A stretch of 56,083 nt of DNA, from contig JBHAEG010000046.1 in NCBI GenBank assembly GCA_041855445.1, forward strand, positions 1 to 56,083, written 5' to 3'. The notes beneath the pieces are model-generated. The model was given only the letters and a program-made list of their open reading frames with translations, searched no databases and was not told the origin of the DNA. A program made the position numbers and the translations under genes. Below, one piece after another: positions 53,224-56,083 of this stretch. Source of the DNA: Faucicola sp041855445. GTDB taxonomy: Bacteria > Pseudomonadota > Gammaproteobacteria > Pseudomonadales > Moraxellaceae. The stretch's first letter is position 1. Every line of letters starts with the position of its first letter.

Positions 53224-54981
53224 ATGCAAAAATGGCAAGTTGAATTATATGATAGTCCAATGTGGCTACTACAAACGTTTATTGGTGTTGTCATTGCCTT
53301 AGTGATTAGTATATTTGTTATTAGTAAAACTCATTTTGGTAAACAATTTTGGCAAATTTTACGACCTTGTCTGGATAAAAAAAGTGGACAAAAAATCATA
53401 CTGTTAATTAGTCTGATGATTTTGCTCTTGCTGACTGAAGTTCGTTTAAATGTACTTAATACATTTTTCTATAATGGTTTATATAGTGCCTTGCAAGATG
53501 CTCAAGCTCAGGCATTTTGGTTTTTTGCCTTGATTAATGCAGGTGTCGTTGGATTACGGACATTAAATGCAATCATTAATGATTTTCTTGACCAAGCAGT
53601 CGCTATCAAATGGTCAGAAAAACTAAATGCTATTTTAATAAAACAGTGGCTAAGTAATAAAAATTACTATCGTTTACAAATGCGTGGGGATAGTCCAGAT
53701 AATATTGACCAACGAATTCAACAAGATACCCAAGATTTTATTACTTCAACCATTGAATTTGTGCGAGGTATGTTAAATTCGGTCATTTCAGCGATGGAAT
53801 TTACTATTGTATTATGGGGATTATCAGGGATTTTGAGTGTTTTTGGGTTACAAATTCCTCGAGGTATGGTATTTTTTGTTTTTATTTTTGTGATACTATC
53901 AACGGCTGGGGCGATGTGGATAGGCCGTCCATTAATTCGTTATAATTTTGAAAATGAAAAACTAAATGGCGATTATCGTTATTCATTAATTCGAGTACGA
54001 GACCACGCCGAAAGCATTGCATTTTATGGTGGTGAGTGGCAAGAAAATAAAAAACTTAGCCAACGTTTTACTGATATTATTCGCAATCGTTGGAAAATTA
54101 CCCGTCAAAGTGTTAGTTTAAATGGATTTAATGATTTATTAACTCAAGGTGTACAGTTATTACCGTTAATGTTGCAAGCTCCTCGTTTTTTTTCAGGTCA
54201 GATTAAAATTGGTGATATGCATCAGACAGTACAGGCGTTTAATCGATTACAACGAGCTTTATCATTTTTTCGTAATTTTTATGAAGAATTTACTGAGTAT
54301 CAGGCTCGTTTAGAACGTTTAAGCGGATTTATGACTAGTATGCAAAAAATCCAACAATTACAACAGCCTAATTATCAATTCAATGAAAATAATTTAATCA
54401 TTCAAAATTTAAATTTATATTTGCCTCAGGATAAAATATTATTGAGTAATATTAATTTTACGGTAAAACAGGGCGAAAGTTTATTAATTCAAGGTAATTC
54501 TGGTTGTGGTAAAACGTCATTATTACGAACAATTGCTGGGCTTTGGTCATTTGGTAGCTCGGGCAATATTTATCGACCAGCTCATGATAAAATATTGTTT
54601 ATTCCTCAACGTGCCTATGTACCAGAGGGCAGTTTACGACAGGCGATTTGTTATCCCTCTATCGATTTATATCATGCAGATTTAGAAAAAGTTTTAGTTG
54701 ATTGTCATTTAGCTCATCTAATTGCTATGTTAGATATACATAAAGATTGGCAACATACTTTGTCACCTGGCGAGCTACAACGAGTGGCTTTTGCAAGAAT
54801 ACTATTAAGCAAACCAGCCTTGATTTTACTTGATGAGGCAACTTCAGCACTTGATGAGGTGACCGAAGCCAGTTTATATCGATTAATTAATGAACGTTTA
54901 TCTAGTAGTATAATTGTCAGTATTGGACATCGAGGTACATTGGTTGAGTTTCATCAGCGTTGTTTAAAAATTTCTGGGTAA
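53224..54981 (+). CDS. ABC transporter with SbmA/BacA-type membrane domain fused to ATPase (YddA-like)
   Basis: The 585-residue protein combines an ABC_membrane_2 (SbmA/BacA/peroxisomal ALD) domain of about 370 residues with six helices and the RVRDHAESIAFYGGEWQE (EAA-like) motif, and a C-terminal ATPase with GNSGCGKTS (Walker A), LSPGELQRVAFARIL (signature) and LILLDEATSALDE (Walker B). Relatives include E. coli YddA and Rv1819c, which move hydrophilic peptides, cobalamin or siderophore-like molecules. The frame is open from 53161, but that region carries the promoter and a Fur box. The divergent receptor suggests a job in siderophore uptake or export (inference). Confidence 0.86.
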   Translation: MQKWQVELYDSPMWLLQTFIGVVIALVISIFVISKTHFGKQFWQILRPCLDKKSGQKIILLISLMILLLLTEVRLNVLNTFFYNGLYSALQDAQAQAFWFFALINAGVVGLRTLNAIINDFLDQAVAIKWSEKLNAILIKQWLSNKNYYRLQMRGDSPDNIDQRIQQDTQDFITSTIEFVRGMLNSVISAMEFTIVLWGLSGILSVFGLQIPRGMVFFVFIFVILSTAGAMWIGRPLIRYNFENEKLNGDYRYSLIRVRDHAESIAFYGGEWQENKKLSQRFTDIIRNRWKITRQSVSLNGFNDLLTQGVQLLPLMLQAPRFFSGQIKIGDMHQTVQAFNRLQRALSFFRNFYEEFTEYQARLERLSGFMTSMQKIQQLQQPNYQFNENNLIIQNLNLYLPQDKILLSNINFTVKQGESLLIQGNSGCGKTSLLRTIAGLWSFGSSGNIYRPAHDKILFIPQRAYVPEGSLRQAICYPSIDLYHADLEKVLVDCHLAHLIAMLDIHKDWQHTLSPGELQRVAFARILLSKPALILLDEATSALDEVTEASLYRLINERLSSSIIVSIGHRGTLVEFHQRCLKISG

Positions 54982-55033
54982 TTTTTATGCTAGTTATTTA
55001 TAAAATTTAACAAAAAATTAAAATCAATATATT

Positions 55034-55061
55034 TTGCAAAAATGCTTAATTTATATATAAT
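55034..55061 (+). promoter_or_regulatory. Promoter of the DUF2061 gene
   Basis: TTGCAA, a 16-base spacer and a perfect TATAAT at 55056-55061, overlapped by a Fur box. Confidence 0.65.
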
Positions 55062-55075
55062 GATAATCATTATCA
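55061..55075 (+). promoter_or_regulatory. Perfect 7-1-7 Fur box
   Basis: TGATAATCATTATCA is a perfect palindrome matching the 7-1-7 Fur consensus exactly. It starts at the last base of the -10 element and ends 16 bases before the DUF2061 start, an ideal place to block transcription when Fur holds iron. Confidence 0.88.
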
Positions 55076-55091
55076 ATTATACAGGTTAAAT

Positions 55092-55280
55092 ATGATGAAA
55101 AAAACTTTTACTTTTGCTCTTTTACATTTTTCTGTTGCTTTTTCAGTCGCTTATATTTTAACAGGTAGTTTATTAATTGGTGGATTGATGGCATTGGTTG
55201 AGCCTGCAATTAATACTGTGGCGTTTTTCTTTCATGAAAAGGCGTGGCAATATTTTGAAAATCGAGCATCTATCGCCTAG
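55092..55280 (+). CDS. DUF2061 family small membrane protein
   Basis: The 62-residue protein has two closely spaced membrane helices (about residues 8-26 and 28-48) and the DUF2061 ending EPAINTVAFFFHEKAWQYFE. The family is usually unregulated and of unknown function. Here a perfect Fur box covers its promoter, placing it in the iron-starvation regulon. AGG lies about seven bases before ATG 55092; ATG 55095 is the alternative. It is the last gene before the insertion element. Confidence 0.85.
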   Translation: MMKKTFTFALLHFSVAFSVAYILTGSLLIGGLMALVEPAINTVAFFFHEKAWQYFENRASIA

Positions 55281-55315
55281 ATTAAAATTCATTATTTAAC
55301 TAAACGTGCATAATT

Positions 55316-55358
55316 CTCCACCTATAATCTCTTGCGAAGCAGTGCTTCTCAGGTGGAG
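55316..55358. repeat. Nested hairpin at the presumed IS605 left end
   Basis: Outer arms CTCCACCT (55316-55323) and AGGTGGAG (55351-55358) enclose an inner stem GAAGC/GCTTC with a 3-base loop (55336-55348). IS605-family ends fold as single-stranded hairpins recognised by TnpA, so this is a good candidate terminus. Confidence 0.6.
55330..55351. repeat. 22-bp hairpin repeat, copy 1
   Basis: TCTTGCGAAGCAGTGCTTCT plus CA, containing the inner GAAGC/GCTTC stem. An identical 22-bp copy in the same direction is at 55422-55443. Confidence 0.85.
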
Positions 55359-55375
55359 ATGTAAGCACAGGCGAC

Positions 55376-55801
55376 CTAATCAGGGCGTTCTTGTTTTTCA
55401 ATATATTGTCTAATAATATCATCTTGCGAAGCAGTGCTTCTCACACTGCCAGTCGTCAGCAAACAATACGCCCTAGTCCAAAGTACAGGTTTCCAGTAAA
55501 AGTAAGCCAAATGCTCTGCAAATTCCTTTCTCATCAATCGGCTAGTTACCGTTTTTATATTATTGATAAACTTACTTGGCATGATATTAGGGTGCATATC
55601 AAGTAGTAAATGCACATGGTCAGCTTCCCCATTAAACTCTAACAGTTCAACTTCCCATTTTTGACAAAGGTCAGTTACGATTTCTTTTAGCCTATCGAGC
55701 ATAGCTCCAGTAAAGCATTTTCTGCGGTATTTTGTGACTAACACTAAATGATATGTAAGTTTATAAACACAGTGATAATGGGATTTTAGACTACTACTCA
55801 T
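55376..55801 (-). CDS. tnpA: IS200/IS605 family transposase TnpA
   Basis: TnpA is the Y1 HUH single-strand transposase that excises and inserts IS605 elements. The 141-residue protein has the family start YHCVYKLTYHLVLVTKYRRKCF, the HUH motif in GEADHVHLLLDMHP, and the likely catalytic Tyr in DDIIRQYIEKQ. ATG 55801 is preferred over GTG 55810 and TTG 55813. Between TTGSV and DDIIRQY lies RSTASQ, encoded by a 22-bp hairpin repeat also found just outside the gene. The frame is intact, so the protein may be active. Confidence 0.92.
   Translation of the reverse strand: MSSSLKSHYHCVYKLTYHLVLVTKYRRKCFTGAMLDRLKEIVTDLCQKWEVELLEFNGEADHVHLLLDMHPNIMPSKFINNIKTVTSRLMRKEFAEHLAYFYWKPVLWTRAYCLLTTGSVRSTASQDDIIRQYIEKQERPD
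55422..55443. repeat. 22-bp hairpin repeat, copy 2 (inside tnpA)
   Basis: Identical to the copy at 55330-55351 and in the same orientation, 92 bases apart. It encodes RSTASQ near the C-terminal end of TnpA, in frame. Confidence 0.85.
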
Positions 55802-55861
55802 TATTGACACCAAATAAAAACAATGCTAAATTATACCCATATTTCAATCAACTAACAAGCC

Positions 55862-56083
55862 ATGCTTAAAGCCTACAAATACCGAATTTATCCAAACCAA
55901 CAACAAGCCGTAGCGTTTGACAAGCATTTTGGCTGTAGTCGGTTTGTGTTTAATTGGGCATTGGCATTACAAAATAGATATTACAAAATCTTTGGCAAGT
56001 CATTATCTCGTACTCAAATACAAAACCAGTTGGTTAAGAAAAAGAAAACGGCTAAATTTGCATGGCTAAACGAAGTCAATAGC
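55862..56083 (+). CDS. tnpB: TnpB RNA-guided endonuclease homologue, partial (5' end only)
   Basis: The frame is open from ATG 55862 to the window edge (74 residues). It begins MLKAYKYRIYPNQQQAVAF and contains FGCSRFVFNWALALQNRYY, the N-terminal helix-turn-helix region of IS605 OrfB/TnpB. TnpB is the RNA-guided nuclease ancestor of Cas12, which uses a guide RNA from the right end of the element. The RuvC residues, zinc finger and guide lie beyond the window, so activity cannot be judged. Confidence 0.88.
   Translation, partial: MLKAYKYRIYPNQQQAVAFDKHFGCSRFVFNWALALQNRYYKIFGKSLSRTQIQNQLVKKKKTAKFAWLNEVNS

Larger units (their letters stand above)
55315..56083. mobile_element. IS605-family insertion sequence, partial
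   Basis: The segment contains an IS200/IS605 tnpA on the minus strand and the beginning of tnpB on the plus strand, divergently arranged with a 60-base gap. The left end is probably near 55315-55358, where CTCCACCT and AGGTGGAG bracket an inner hairpin. The right end lies outside the window. No target duplication is expected for this family; exact cleavage sites cannot be seen. Confidence 0.8.

Noticed and set aside
1..56083. CRISPR arrays, prophage or a known defence island
   Set aside because: I saw no regularly spaced repeats, no phage structural genes and no restriction, toxin or Cas proteins. TnpB at the right edge is the only related nuclease.

Overview
The window is AT-rich chromosomal DNA (low GC throughout, A/T-ending codons preferred) from a gammaproteobacterium. 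The best fit is Moraxellaceae (Moraxella/Acinetobacter relatives). The reasons are familiar neighbour pairs (dksA-gluQ, accA-tilS, lepA-lepB-DUF4845-rnc-era, yqiA-parE followed by a BarA/GacS kinase, DUF485-actP, argS-SPOR protein) and the wording of ParE, AccA and DksA. The genus is an inference, because no rRNA is present.

Layout. 1-3.0 kb holds gluQ, dksA, cpdA and a zur-like regulator on the minus strand. 3.0-8.8 kb holds atpI-like, ppx, accA, tilS, proC and yggT on the plus strand. 8.8-11.9 kb holds thiD, two tRNA genes (Ser-GCT, Arg-ACG), an RDD membrane protein, ygfZ and yjdM. 11.9-19.8 kb is a complete group 2/ABC-type capsule EXPORT operon (kpsM, kpsT, kpsE/ctrB-like, kpsD-like, kpsC, kpsS) without any capsule synthesis genes. 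19.9-24.9 kb is the core operon lepA-lepB-DUF4845-rnc-era. 25-29 kb holds an MFS exporter, a histone-deacetylase-family enzyme flanked by two paralogous tiny secreted Lys-rich proteins, and a UPF0104 membrane protein. 29.2-34.9 kb is yqiA-parE-barA. 34.9-43.6 kb holds guaA, a small RsmC-like methylase, hemN, comM, gph, a SPOR protein and argS. 43.7-47.2 kb holds mazG, comEA, DUF485 and actP. 47.2-50.7 kb holds a 5'-nucleotidase, a Kelch-like orphan, DUF2147 and yciK. 50.8-55.3 kb is an iron-responsive island: a TonB receptor, a divergent SbmA/YddA-type ABC transporter and a DUF2061 protein, each with a Fur-box-like site. The window ends inside an IS605-type element with tnpA and a partial divergent tnpB.

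How the genes fit together. Most of the window is housekeeping: translation and tRNA modification, stringent response, Topo IV, protein export, GMP and haem synthesis, acetate uptake. The accessory signals are the capsule exporter, the Fur island, the two Lys-rich secreted peptides around the deacetylase gene, competence genes (comM, comEA) and the IS605/TnpB element. I found no CRISPR array, prophage or recognisable defence island. No stretch over about 300 bases lacks a gene; the largest gaps (about 200 bases at 29.0, 43.6, 50.6 and 53.0 kb) hold promoters, terminators or Fur sites. Functions are assigned from visible motifs and knowledge of the families, without database searches.
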